Assembly: GCA_021299565.1 (NCBI GenBank) | Contig: JAJTHA010000065.1 | Coordinates: 1 to 8,277 of the forward strand | Source: Candidatus Caenarcanales bacterium | GTDB taxonomy: Bacteria; Cyanobacteriota; Vampirovibrionia; LMEP-6097 | Length of the DNA stretch: 8,277 nt | Direction: 5' to 3' | Shown here: positions 1-6,902 of the stretch, in pieces | Layout: each line of letters begins with the position of its first letter | How positions within the stretch are numbered: the stretch's first letter is position 1 | Position numbers and translations under genes: made by a program | The notes under the pieces: model-generated | The model's input: the letters and a program-made list of their open reading frames with translations, nothing else | Database searches by the model: none | Told to the model about the DNA's origin: nothing

Positions 1-1
1 A

Positions 2-1342
2 CCAAGTTTATTTCATAGCTTGATTTTGATTCCATTTATAATTTTTGCTAAATTTATTTTCAAAGAAAGACAGGAAGATAGAATCCAAGAACTAAAATTC
101 TCGGACATAGTTTTAATTGCTTTCATTTGGGTTGCTATAGAGCACAAATTGCTTCTCAATTTGGGTCCAGAGCTTGGCTTGTTTGTCGTGCCCATCAATC
201 TACTCGCTTATAGTCAATATCTAAATGTCCTGATTATACAAATCTGCGACACGGTTGGTGCGGTGGGTCTTGAGTTTTTGCTGGTTGTATTCAATTTATT
301 TATCTCCAACTTTTTTAATGTGCATAAGTTGGACTCACAAGTGAACTTTGGTTCTAGCCTGAATGTCAAAAACCCGTTTTTTGGTATTCTCAATCCACAA
401 GGACAATTTGCGATTGGCACTATTTTGAGCTTTTCTTTAATTATAAGTATTTTTTATAGTGCCATCAAAATCAATCAGTATAGAGTTTTCGAGATCAAAA
501 ATCCTGATCTAGCCTGGGACTACGCTCTGGTTCAAGCTGATCTTAAAGCACCAGAAACCCGTTCTCAAAATACAGATCCACAAAAACTAGTGCAATTGCA
601 AGAAGAACTAAGCAGCAAAATCAAAGACAAAAAAAATCTTTTGTTATGGGCAGAAGGATCTGTCCCGGTTTTGGATAGATCAAATTTTGAATCATTTTTG
701 TATAACAAGTTGAAATCCAAAAGCCAAATCTTTGTTTATGGCACATTTCATCAAGACAAAGAAGATTCATACAATGCTTTGGCGATAGTAAATTTGTATG
801 AGAACAATAAAGTAAGCTTTTACGACAAACAAACTTTGGTTCCTTTTGGCGAGTACACTCCTTTTTATAATTTTTTCCCGGATAGCCTCAAACAACTTGC
901 TAATTCAACCGTTGGTAGCGGTTTTTCCTTTGGCAAAAAAGCACCTGAAGTAATTAATGCCTTAGGATTGAAATTCGCTTCTAGTATTTGTTTTGAGCTA
1001 TTATTCCCTGTCCCAATCAGGGAGCAAATTTCTAAAGGATCAAATGTGATTATTAACCTAAGCGACCTTTCGTGGTTCAATAGTTTCACCAATGTCATTA
1101 ATATTGGATTTCTGAAAACTTGGGGCAAAGACATAGTTAAAAAACAATTTTTAGCAGCCGGAATTTTTAGGGCAGTTGAAAATAACCGTTATTTGATACT
1201 TGCTGGAAATGCTGGATATTCTGCGGCAATCAGCGCCACCGGACAAATCAAAGATCTAACTCAAACTAGTTCTATTGAAGTTTTACAAGGTAAATTCATT
1301 CCTTTCTCAAGCAAATCTTTATACACTCTTTATGGCTGGTAA
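2..1342 (+). CDS. lnt: Apolipoprotein N-acyltransferase (Lnt), 5'-truncated by the window
   Basis: Lnt transfers a fatty acid from phospholipid to the amino-terminal cysteine of apolipoproteins, the last step of lipoprotein maturation, at the periplasmic face of the inner membrane. The frame is open to the window edge, so the TTG at 20 is unlikely to be the true start and some N-terminal helices are missing. Counting from that TTG, hydrophobic segments lie near residues 1-14, 29-47, 62-98 and 130-150; the third carries the W..E / Q..D..G..GLEF pattern of Lnt. A nitrilase-fold domain follows from about 166. The expected catalytic triad is present: E212 in LLLWAEGSVP, K270 in FYDKQTLVPFGEYTPF, C324 in SICFELLFP, with spacing close to E. 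coli E267-K335-C387. The late RAVENNRYLILAGNAGYS block is also typical. The protein ends at SLYTLYGW, where the family normally continues into a last membrane helix. It overlaps the next gene by 11 bp. Confidence 0.9.
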   Translation, partial: PSLFHSLILIPFIIFAKFIFKERQEDRIQELKFSDIVLIAFIWVAIEHKLLLNLGPELGLFVVPINLLAYSQYLNVLIIQICDTVGAVGLEFLLVVFNLFISNFFNVHKLDSQVNFGSSLNVKNPFFGILNPQGQFAIGTILSFSLIISIFYSAIKINQYRVFEIKNPDLAWDYALVQADLKAPETRSQNTDPQKLVQLQEELSSKIKDKKNLLLWAEGSVPVLDRSNFESFLYNKLKSKSQIFVYGTFHQDKEDSYNALAIVNLYENNKVSFYDKQTLVPFGEYTPFYNFFPDSLKQLANSTVGSGFSFGKKAPEVINALGLKFASSICFELLFPVPIREQISKGSNVIINLSDLSWFNSFTNVINIGFLKTWGKDIVKKQFLAAGIFRAVENNRYLILAGNAGYSAAISATGQIKDLTQTSSIEVLQGKFIPFSSKSLYTLYGW

Positions 1343-1397
1343 ACAATCACTAATAATATTAATAACTCTTGCTCTATGCATTACAAGCGTAAAAGCC
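1332..1397 (+). other. Sec signal peptide of the EEP protein
   Basis: The first 22 codons encode a short basic region, a 13-residue hydrophobic core and a VKA motif that fits signal peptidase I cleavage before NQ. The following NQC is not a lipobox, because the residue before Cys is Gln, so lipoprotein processing is unlikely. Confidence 0.75.
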
Positions 1398-2924
1398 AAT
1401 CAATGCAAGACTTTTGCGGGCTTTGATTTTCTGAATTATAACGAACTAGGCAAATTAGTCGATAAAGAAAACGAAATTCCAGATGCAATTAATAAAAAAT
1501 ATCAAATATTATTAAACACAGTTTTTTGTAATAGTGATCACAGCAATCCGGATAATCAAATCAAGCTAAAGCAGCATCCAAAAATCAAAGAAGATTATTT
1601 TAGAATTAGTCATTGGAATATCGAACGAGGCATGAATCTAGATGCAATTATTGCGCTACTTAAAAGACCAGAACATTATTTCCAATATATGGCAAAAGAA
1701 AAAATCAAGAATGAAGACGAACTTGATGATGAGATTAAAATGCTGCAAGATACTGACATCCTCAGTCTCAACGAGGTCGATCTAGGTATGCCTAGAACTG
1801 GCTACAGAAGTGTTGTTCAAGAGCTGGCAAAAGCCCTAAAGGCAAATTATGCTTTTGTGCCTGAATTTATTGAATTGGACCCGGAATTTCTAAAAGCACC
1901 TCAAATCAATAAAACAAAATTTAGAGGAATACATGGCAATGCCATTATTTCGAAATATCCGATAGAAAAAGTTAGTGTTATAAGACTTTGTGATTGCTAT
2001 GACTGGTTTGGTGAAGAAAAAGAAAAACTCAGTTTTCTTGAAAAAGCAAGACGCTCTTCTTCGAAATTAGTAATTGAAGAAAAGATTGAAACAGAACTTA
2101 GAAAAGGATCGAGAGTGGCTTTAATCGCTGATATTAGATTGCCAAATAATCAAATCATCACTGTAGTAAATGTACATTTGGAGAATAGAACCCAGCCAGA
2201 ATGCAGGGTTAAGCAAATCTCAGAGATTTTGGCTAGAGTCAAAAAACAAAGTAATCCTGTCATTCTTGCGGGAGATATGAATAACTTTGAAAAAAGTGCT
2301 GAGCCAGTTTCTTTTAAAAAAGCAACGTTAGGTTATTTAGGTAACCCTGCTAATCTAGCTAGAGCCACTATAAATGCTATTAATCCATATAGTGTAGTGG
2401 TGCAACCATCTTTAACAGCGCTTAATGCCGCTCGCAAATTGAATAATCCAATTGCATCAGATACACCAGTATTACTTCCAAACAAAACAAAAAAATTCTT
2501 CAAGTTATTAGAAAATTTTGTTTTTGATGATGATGCTCAGTTTGATTTTACTGGTGATGAACATCTTTCATATAAGAAAAAAGATGGTGAACTCAGTAAT
2601 TCCAATCAACGCACAAATTCAGGTTTTGTTGACACATTTAAATTCAAAAGACATTTTGGACTGGGTACTTTCAAAATCGATTGGATATTCGCAAAGCCAA
2701 TTATCAAGGATGATTGCTTAGGCATGCAAGATTTCGAAGACTTCAAACCAGATTGCAAAATGTACTATCCGGCTTTTGGACGCACTCTAAAAGATCTCAA
2801 TGAAAGTTTTAGCTCGGGTAGAATTTCCGATCATGCACCTGTAACAGTAGAAATTATAGTTGGTAAAGAGTCTGAGCCTAAGCTCAAACGTAAAGTCAAG
2901 AAAGTCAAAGCCTATATGGTGTAA
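1332..2924 (+). CDS. Secreted endonuclease/exonuclease/phosphatase (EEP) family protein
   Basis: This is a metal-dependent phosphoesterase of the EEP superfamily (DNase I / exonuclease III / sphingomyelinase fold); its substrate cannot be told from sequence. I chose the ATG at 1332 (530 aa) over an upstream TTG at 1275 because it begins a classic signal peptide: MAGKQS, hydrophobic LIILITLALCITS, then VKA before NQ, so export to periplasm or outside is expected. All EEP active-site blocks are present in order: N96 and E98 (SHWNIERG), E148 (LSLNEVD), H282 (VVNVHLEN), D315 and N317 (LAGDMNN), D450 (FKIDWIF), D500-H501 (GRISDHAP). The catalytic core is thus residues 91-510, with long insertions between 320 and 445 and a lysine-rich tail (KLKRKVKKVK). 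No Shine-Dalgarno precedes the start, and the 11-bp overlap with lnt suggests translational coupling. It could be a nuclease, a lipid phosphodiesterase or a phosphatase. Confidence 0.88.
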   Translation: MAGKQSLIILITLALCITSVKANQCKTFAGFDFLNYNELGKLVDKENEIPDAINKKYQILLNTVFCNSDHSNPDNQIKLKQHPKIKEDYFRISHWNIERGMNLDAIIALLKRPEHYFQYMAKEKIKNEDELDDEIKMLQDTDILSLNEVDLGMPRTGYRSVVQELAKALKANYAFVPEFIELDPEFLKAPQINKTKFRGIHGNAIISKYPIEKVSVIRLCDCYDWFGEEKEKLSFLEKARRSSSKLVIEEKIETELRKGSRVALIADIRLPNNQIITVVNVHLENRTQPECRVKQISEILARVKKQSNPVILAGDMNNFEKSAEPVSFKKATLGYLGNPANLARATINAINPYSVVVQPSLTALNAARKLNNPIASDTPVLLPNKTKKFFKLLENFVFDDDAQFDFTGDEHLSYKKKDGELSNSNQRTNSGFVDTFKFKRHFGLGTFKIDWIFAKPIIKDDCLGMQDFEDFKPDCKMYYPAFGRTLKDLNESFSSGRISDHAPVTVEIIVGKESEPKLKRKVKKVKAYMV

Positions 2925-2962
2925 TGTTTTGCCAAGAAGCTATTCGAAAAGCTCGATTATTA

Positions 2963-3062
2963 TTTAAGGTCATCGCGAGATTTGCGAAGCAAATCGTGGC
3001 GATCCAGAGCTAAGAAGTAAACTGGACTGCCGCGCCGCTTTGCGGCTCGCAGTGACTTTAAA
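2963..3062. repeat. Three-stem (cloverleaf) palindromic repeat
   Basis: This is an imperfect inverted repeat of about 100 bp. The outer arm GTCATCGCGA (2969-2978) faces TCGCAGTGAC (3047-3056), extended by TTTAAG/TTTAAA-like flanks. The inner arm CGTGGCGATCCAG (2995-3007) faces CTGGACTGCCGCG (3022-3034), several of the differences being wobble pairs. Each half carries its own small hairpin: GATTTGC-GAA-GCAAATC (2979-2995) and GCCGC-TTT-GCGGC (3034-3046). The fold is therefore a cloverleaf. From memory, the GTCATTGCGAG...GCAATCCAG consensus resembles dispersed palindromic repeats of several bacterial genomes, including Rickettsiales. It sits between the convergent EEP and icd genes and could end or stabilise both transcripts. 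It is GC-richer than its surroundings. A weak 16-nt palindrome (2938-2953) lies just before it. Confidence 0.75.
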
Positions 3063-3085
3063 CTATAACTACTAGACTTTCTCTT

Positions 3086-4309
3086 CTAAACTTTAACTGG
3101 CATATTATTGATGATTGCCTGCCCAAATTCCGAACACTTAAGAAGAGTAGCCCCTTCCATTTGTCTTTCGAAGTCATAAGTAACAGTCTTTTTATCAATA
3201 GCTCGCTCTAAGCCTTTTTCAACAAGATCAGCTGCTTCTGTCCAACCCATAAATTGAAACATCATTACTCCAGAAAGAATTACTGAACCTGGATTAACTT
3301 TGTCTTGACCAGCGTATTTTGGTGCAGTACCGTGAGTCGCTTCAAAAATAGCAACAGTATCACCAATATTAGCTCCTGGAGCTATTCCTAAGCCACCAAC
3401 TTGTGCTGCTGCAGCATCAGAAATATAATCTCCATTCAAATTGGTAGTCGCTAAAACTTGATATTCATCAGGTCTTAAAAGCAATTGCTGGAAAGTGCTA
3501 TCAGCAATTCTGTCTCCGACAACAACTTTATCGCCAGGATCAGCGCCATCCCAAACTTCTTGTTCTGAGATTGCTTGACCAGCAAATTCTTCTTTAACTA
3601 ATTCATATCCCCAATCTCTAAAAGCACCTTCAGTATATTTCATGATATTGCCTTTATGAACGATATGAACTTTTTTAAGTCCTTGCTTAATAGCATGCTG
3701 AATCGCTGCTCTAATCAGCCTTTTGGAGCCTTTTTCAGAGATTGGTTTGATACCAATTCCAGTGCTATCTACAGCAGTTAACTGTTTTTTAGGATTGATT
3801 TTATTCACCGCTTCGATTATAGATTTGGCTTCAGGTGAACCAGCTACATAATCAAAACCAGAATAAACATCTTCTGTATTTTCTCTAAACAAAACTATAT
3901 CCAATAGATCCGGTCTTTTCATTGGAGACGGGACGCCTTTGTACCATTTCACTGGTCTTACACAAGCGTAGAGATCAAAAATCTGTCTAAGAGCAACATT
4001 AAGAGATCTAATGCCACCACCAACTGGTGTAGTAAGTGGACCTTTGATTGCCAAAGAATATTCTTTAATAAGATCAAGTGTTTCTTGAGGTAAGTATTCA
4101 CCTTTGAGAGTAAGAGCTTTTTCACCGGCAAGTACTTCTTTCCATTCGATTTTGCGTTTGCCATCATAAGCTTTTTCAACTGCTGCATCTAAAACTGCCT
4201 TAGAAGCTTTCCATATATCTGGGCCAGTTCCATCGCCTTCTATAAAAAGTACGATTGGATTATCAGGAGTTTGTGCTTTGCCATTAACGATTTTTACTTT
4301 TTCTGCCAT
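3086..4309 (-). CDS. icd: Isocitrate dehydrogenase, NADP-dependent
   Basis: It oxidatively decarboxylates isocitrate to 2-oxoglutarate and CO2, making NADPH in the TCA cycle. The product is 407 aa, close to the 416 aa of E. coli Icd, and similar over its whole length. Substrate residues lie in GGGIRSLNVALRQ (S102, equivalent to the regulatory Ser113 of E. coli), RENTEDVYSG (Y149) and VHKGNIMKYTEGAF (K219). Metal-binding aspartates are D294 and D298 in NGDYISDAAAAQ. NADP rather than NAD use is indicated by K331-Y332 (HGTAPKYAG), V338, Y378 and R382 (TYDFER), which match the E. coli residues contacting the 2'-phosphate. I chose the ATG at 4309 because the MAEKVKIVNGKAQTPDNP start aligns with the family; the frame runs 51 codons further upstream, but that part would overlap proB and looks unlike Icd. 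It is divergent from proB with only 39 bp between starts. Confidence 0.96.
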   Translation of the reverse strand: MAEKVKIVNGKAQTPDNPIVLFIEGDGTGPDIWKASKAVLDAAVEKAYDGKRKIEWKEVLAGEKALTLKGEYLPQETLDLIKEYSLAIKGPLTTPVGGGIRSLNVALRQIFDLYACVRPVKWYKGVPSPMKRPDLLDIVLFRENTEDVYSGFDYVAGSPEAKSIIEAVNKINPKKQLTAVDSTGIGIKPISEKGSKRLIRAAIQHAIKQGLKKVHIVHKGNIMKYTEGAFRDWGYELVKEEFAGQAISEQEVWDGADPGDKVVVGDRIADSTFQQLLLRPDEYQVLATTNLNGDYISDAAAAQVGGLGIAPGANIGDTVAIFEATHGTAPKYAGQDKVNPGSVILSGVMMFQFMGWTEAADLVEKGLERAIDKKTVTYDFERQMEGATLLKCSEFGQAIINNMPVKV

Positions 4310-4348
4310 AATATTTAGTATTCCACGAAACCTCGAGATATACATATT
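4310..4348. promoter_or_regulatory. Very short divergent icd/proB intergenic region
   Basis: Only 39 bp separate the two start codons. On the + strand a -10-like TATACA (4339-4344) lies 4 nt before the GTG of proB, so a transcript from it would be leaderless or nearly so; no good -35 is seen. On the - strand, AT-rich sequence upstream of the icd ATG holds weak -10-like motifs. The two promoters must overlap each other or extend into the opposite gene. Confidence 0.35.
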
Positions 4349-5152
4349 GTGAAAATAATCGTACTTAAAATTGGCACCACTTCTATTACCAAAGGCACAA
4401 ATAAAGGTATTAACTACAGTGTCATTAATCAACTGGCTTGTGAAACAGATATCTTGCGTCAAGCCGGATATAAAGTTTTGATTGTTAGCTCGGGTGCCAT
4501 GGGCTTAGGCATAAATCGTATTGGAAGAGAAAATCTTGAATCAAAATTAAACAGCCAAGATACCAGTGTTGTGAGAAGTTACAAGCAAGCAATCACTTCT
4601 GTAGGGCAAGTAGAGCTGATGAAAACCTACGAGAATATTTTCAAATATTATGATGTCAATGTTGGTCAAGTATTAATCGCTCATAAAGGTCTACACGACA
4701 AAGATAGAGACGCTACTATCAAAAATACTCTTGAGAAAATGTTTGAGATAGATATTATTCCAATCGTAAATGCCAATGATACAGTATCATCAGCAGAGTT
4801 AGAATATGGCGACAATGATAGTCTGGCAGCGCGTCTTGCGACATTGCTTGGCGCTAAAAGCCTAATTATTTTAAGTGACGTTAAAGGTTTATATGATAAA
4901 GATCCACATAAATATCCTGATGCACAGTTAATAAAAACCGTTAACAAAATCGATGAGAAAATTTTAGACTTAGCTGGTGAGAGCAGTTCAGGTTCTGGCA
5001 TGGGTGGCATGTACAGTAAAATCTTGGCGGCTCAAATGTGCATGAATGCTGGGGTCAAAGTAGAAATTCTTTGCGCAGATCACATCAAAAAAATAAGCGA
5101 GATCGTTAAAGACCCCGCTTATGATTTAGAAAGAACAAGTTTTTCTAATTAG
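4349..5152 (+). CDS. proB: Glutamate 5-kinase, short form without PUA domain
   Basis: It phosphorylates L-glutamate with ATP to glutamyl 5-phosphate, the first and usually feedback-controlled step of proline synthesis. The protein is 267 aa and consists only of the amino-acid-kinase domain; the C-terminal PUA domain of the roughly 367-aa E. coli enzyme is absent. Family blocks are in order: VLKIGTTSI (K7), VSSGAMGLG (46-54), NANDTVS (141-147), GDNDSLAARLA (154-164), ILSDVKGLYDKDP (174-186) and GSGMGGMYSK (215-224). In the last block the usual GTGGM.TK reads GMGGM.SK, a small departure at the nucleotide-binding loop. The start is GTG; the next in-frame ATG would delete the first strand and K7. 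No Shine-Dalgarno stands out. proA and proC are not adjacent. Its TAG overlaps the stop codon of the convergent glnA, leaving no room for a terminator. Confidence 0.93.
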   Translation: MKIIVLKIGTTSITKGTNKGINYSVINQLACETDILRQAGYKVLIVSSGAMGLGINRIGRENLESKLNSQDTSVVRSYKQAITSVGQVELMKTYENIFKYYDVNVGQVLIAHKGLHDKDRDATIKNTLEKMFEIDIIPIVNANDTVSSAELEYGDNDSLAARLATLLGAKSLIILSDVKGLYDKDPHKYPDAQLIKTVNKIDEKILDLAGESSSGSGMGGMYSKILAAQMCMNAGVKVEILCADHIKKISEIVKDPAYDLERTSFSN

Positions 5153-6492
5153 AAATGATTTAGATAGTGATCTATTTCCCACTGAGAAACTGAAGATCTA
5201 AAGTCTTGATACTCTTTATGTTTAGTTTCAATATAGTGAGAGTAGATATGATCACCAAGAGCTTTTTTGCACAATGAAGATTGCTCCATTAATACAATTG
5301 CCTCATTGAGATCTCCTGGAAGTGCGTTGATATTGCGCTCTTCACGAGTTTTCATTTCGAGGTGATAGATATTTTCATTCACTTCAGCTGGTGGTTGAGT
5401 CTTGTTGATAACTCCATCCAAACCTGCTTCAAGCAATACAGCAAAAGCCAAATAAGGATTAGCTGCAGGATCTGGACAACGCAACTCTACACGTGTACTT
5501 AAACCTCTAGAAGCAGGAACTCTAATTAGAGCGCTTCTGTTTAGTTGTGACCAAGCGATGTATACAGGCGCTTCGTATCCAGGAACCAATCTCTTGTAGC
5601 TGTTTACAAGCGGGTTAGTTATAGCACTAAATTCTTTTACATATTTTAGAAGACCAGCAGTGAAATATCTCATGATGTCTGAGATTCCATCTGGTTTGCT
5701 TGAATCATAAAAAACGTTATTGCCGTTAGCGTCGCTTAGTGACATGTTCGTATGCATACCACTTCCATTAATACCAACAATTGGTTTTGGCATAAATGTT
5801 GCGTGCATGCCATACTCAGCAGCAATCGTTTTTGATGCCCACTTGAGAGTAATCACGTTATCAGCAGTGGTCAAAGCATCTGCGTATTTGAAATCGATCT
5901 CATGTTGTGAAGGAGCGACTTCGTGGTGAGAAGCTTCAATCTCAAAACCCATTTCCTCAAGAGTCAAGATGATAGATCTTCTTACATCTGAACCTAAGTC
6001 AGAAGGTTCAACATCATAGTAGCCACCTTTGTCTGTGAAGTTTAGAGTTGGCATGCCATCTGCGTCTCTTTCAAACAAGAAAAATTCACACTCAGTACCA
6101 ATGTTGAAAACATATCCCATGTCCTCTGCTTTTTTCAAAACGCGCTTAAGGTTGTTTCTTGGACAGCCTTCAAACGGCGTACCATCCGGGTTGTAGATAT
6201 CACAAATGAAACGTGCAACAGCACCTTCACGTGGTCTCCATGGAAGAACTTTAAATGTAGAAATATCTGGGAAAAAATACATGTCTGATGTTTCGATATT
6301 TCTAAAACCACGAATTGATGATCCATCTAACATCATCTTATTGTCTAGAGCTTTGTCTAATTGCTCTACTGGTAAAGAAAGATTTTTGGGTAATCCGTGA
6401 ATATCACAGAATTGTAATCTAACGAATTTAACGTCATTTGCGTTGCATAATTTGATTATGTCGTCTTTGGTTTTAATTTTTTTGTTGCTCAT
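5149..6492 (-). CDS. glnA: Glutamine synthetase type I (alpha-like)
   Basis: It makes glutamine from glutamate, ammonia and ATP as a cytoplasmic dodecamer. At 447 aa it has the length of the Bacillus-type GSI-alpha enzyme (444 aa) and lacks the roughly 25-residue insertion of GSI-beta. Seen in order: beta-grasp domain with KALDNKMMLDGSS (D56), metal ligands in TECEFFLF (E134, E136), ASHHEVAPSQHEIDF (E191, E198), NGSGMHTNMSL (H247), the NSYKRLVPGYEAP flap (E307), NRSALIRVPASRG (R324) and RVELRCPDPAANPYLA. The arginine that mediates glutamine feedback in B. subtilis (R62 in GFVRIEESD) aligns with N65 in GFRNIETSD, an Arg standing one place earlier. No NtcA-like GTA-N8-TAC and no GlnR/TnrA-like operator is visible upstream. 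The gene is convergent with proB (stops overlapping) and divergent from tRNA-Ser. Confidence 0.96.
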   Translation of the reverse strand: MSNKKIKTKDDIIKLCNANDVKFVRLQFCDIHGLPKNLSLPVEQLDKALDNKMMLDGSSIRGFRNIETSDMYFFPDISTFKVLPWRPREGAVARFICDIYNPDGTPFEGCPRNNLKRVLKKAEDMGYVFNIGTECEFFLFERDADGMPTLNFTDKGGYYDVEPSDLGSDVRRSIILTLEEMGFEIEASHHEVAPSQHEIDFKYADALTTADNVITLKWASKTIAAEYGMHATFMPKPIVGINGSGMHTNMSLSDANGNNVFYDSSKPDGISDIMRYFTAGLLKYVKEFSAITNPLVNSYKRLVPGYEAPVYIAWSQLNRSALIRVPASRGLSTRVELRCPDPAANPYLAFAVLLEAGLDGVINKTQPPAEVNENIYHLEMKTREERNINALPGDLNEAIVLMEQSSLCKKALGDHIYSHYIETKHKEYQDFRSSVSQWEIDHYLNHF

Positions 6493-6535
6493 AATAAAAA
6501 TTATGATAGCAGCGCTCAGAACTTTTGCGAATAGA
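6493..6535 (-). promoter_or_regulatory. Candidate glnA promoter region
   Basis: Reading the - strand, a good -10-like TATCAT (6508 down to 6503) stands 10 nt before the glnA ATG, implying a leader of only a few nucleotides. The -35 region (about 6526-6531) is poor. No Shine-Dalgarno is present. This is a pattern match only. Confidence 0.35.
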
Positions 6536-6586
6536 GATGAATCGACAATTATTATCTTTTGCTTTAATCATTAAAAAAGCAGGAAG

Positions 6587-6614
6587 TCGACACTATTATT
6601 GAGAGTCCTATAGT
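6587..6614 (+). promoter_or_regulatory. tRNA-Ser promoter (-35 TCGACA, -10 TATAGT)
   Basis: TCGACA (6587-6592, five of six matches to TTGACA) and TATAGT (6609-6614) are 16 bp apart. The expected transcription start near 6621 lies about 6 nt before the mature tRNA 5' end, a normal arrangement for a single tRNA gene. Confidence 0.6.
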
Positions 6615-6626
6615 AGAATTCGTAAT

Positions 6627-6714
6627 GGACAGATGCCTGAGCGGTTTATAGGAGCGGTCTTGAAAACCGTCGTGGTGCAAGCCACCGGGGGTTCGAATCC
6701 CTCTCTGTCCGCCA
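6627..6714 (+). tRNA. tRNA-Ser (anticodon UGA)
   Basis: This is an 88-nt class II tRNA. The acceptor stem GGACAGA (6627-6633) pairs with TCTGTCC (6704-6710), followed by discriminator G and an encoded CCA. The anticodon stem GCGGT/ACCGT encloses loop CTTGAAA, with TGA at 6661-6663. A long variable arm (GTGG...CCAC, about 6671-6686) marks it as serine. The T-arm is GGGGG-TTCGAAT-CCCTC (6687-6703). It reads UCA and, by wobble, other UCN codons. The gene is divergent from glnA. Its 3' end is repeated twice downstream (6878 and 7064), as expected if it serves as an integration site. Confidence 0.97.
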
Positions 6715-6716
6715 CT
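6699..6716 (+). repeat. tRNA-Ser 3'-end direct repeat, copy 1 (inside the tRNA)
   Basis: CCCTCTCTGTCCGCCACT covers the 3' strand of the T-stem, the 3' strand of the acceptor stem, the discriminator base and CCA plus 2 nt. The same 18-nt core (consensus CCCTCTCTGTCCGCYRCT) recurs at 6878 and 7064. Tyrosine recombinases often use this part of tRNA genes as attB. Confidence 0.85.
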
Positions 6717-6723
6717 TTTTATC

Positions 6724-6762
6724 AAAATATAAATTACCCCAATTTGGGGTAATTTATATTTT
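6724..6762. terminator. Perfect 39-bp palindrome, bidirectional intrinsic terminator of tRNA-Ser
   Basis: AAAATATAAATTACCCCAA is repeated exactly in inverse orientation around one central T, giving a long stem with a CCCC/GGGG core, an AATTT loop and A/T ends that supply a U-tract on either strand. It starts 10 nt after the tRNA CCA, which fits a tRNA terminator. The perfection over 19 bp exceeds what termination needs. Confidence 0.8.
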
Positions 6763-6790
6763 ACAAATGTGACAAACACGGAGATTCACT

Positions 6791-6817
6791 GAAAAAACGA
6801 TTATCAATCGTTTTTTC
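6791..6817. terminator. Perfect hairpin 2 (terminator-like)
   Basis: GAAAAAACGATT (6791-6802) and AATCGTTTTTTC (6806-6817) form a perfect 12-bp stem around the 3-nt loop ATC. The T6 run lies in the stem's 3' arm, as in many bidirectional terminators. No gene ends nearby, so its role is unclear. Confidence 0.55.
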
Positions 6818-6877
6818 GTTCCTTCGGGGTCCTAAAACTTCTTTTTCAAAAATCACTTGCGGGCACAATCCCCTAAA

Positions 6878-6895
6878 CCCTCTCTGTCCGCCGCT
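6878..6895 (+). repeat. tRNA-Ser 3'-end direct repeat, copy 2
   Basis: CCCTCTCTGTCCGCCGCT matches copy 1 over 17 of 18 nt. It lies 179 bp downstream of copy 1 and is not part of a tRNA: the sequence to its left (ACAATCCCCTAAA) has no T-loop or variable arm. It directly precedes the 169-bp inverted-repeat element. Confidence 0.8.
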
Positions 6896-6902
6896 GGGGG
6901 TA

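Noticed and set aside
2518..2721. A 67-codon + strand frame inside the EEP gene
   Set aside because: It lies out of frame within the conserved EEP coding region and has no start signal or homology.
4310..4462. A 51-codon N-terminal extension of icd
   Set aside because: The extension overlaps proB on the opposite strand and does not resemble Icd; MAEKVKI at 4309 aligns with the family start.
5720..6400. Open frames of 63-69 codons inside glnA on both strands
   Set aside because: They are shadows of a strongly conserved glutamine synthetase frame.
6564..6779. A 71-codon - strand frame containing GGQRGIRTPGG
   Set aside because: It is the antisense translation of the tRNA-Ser gene, a well-known false protein in databases.
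6878..6895. A second tRNA-Ser pseudogene
   Set aside because: Only the last 18 nt are present; there is no T-loop, variable arm or anticodon arm to the left, so it is an att-like repeat rather than a decayed tRNA.
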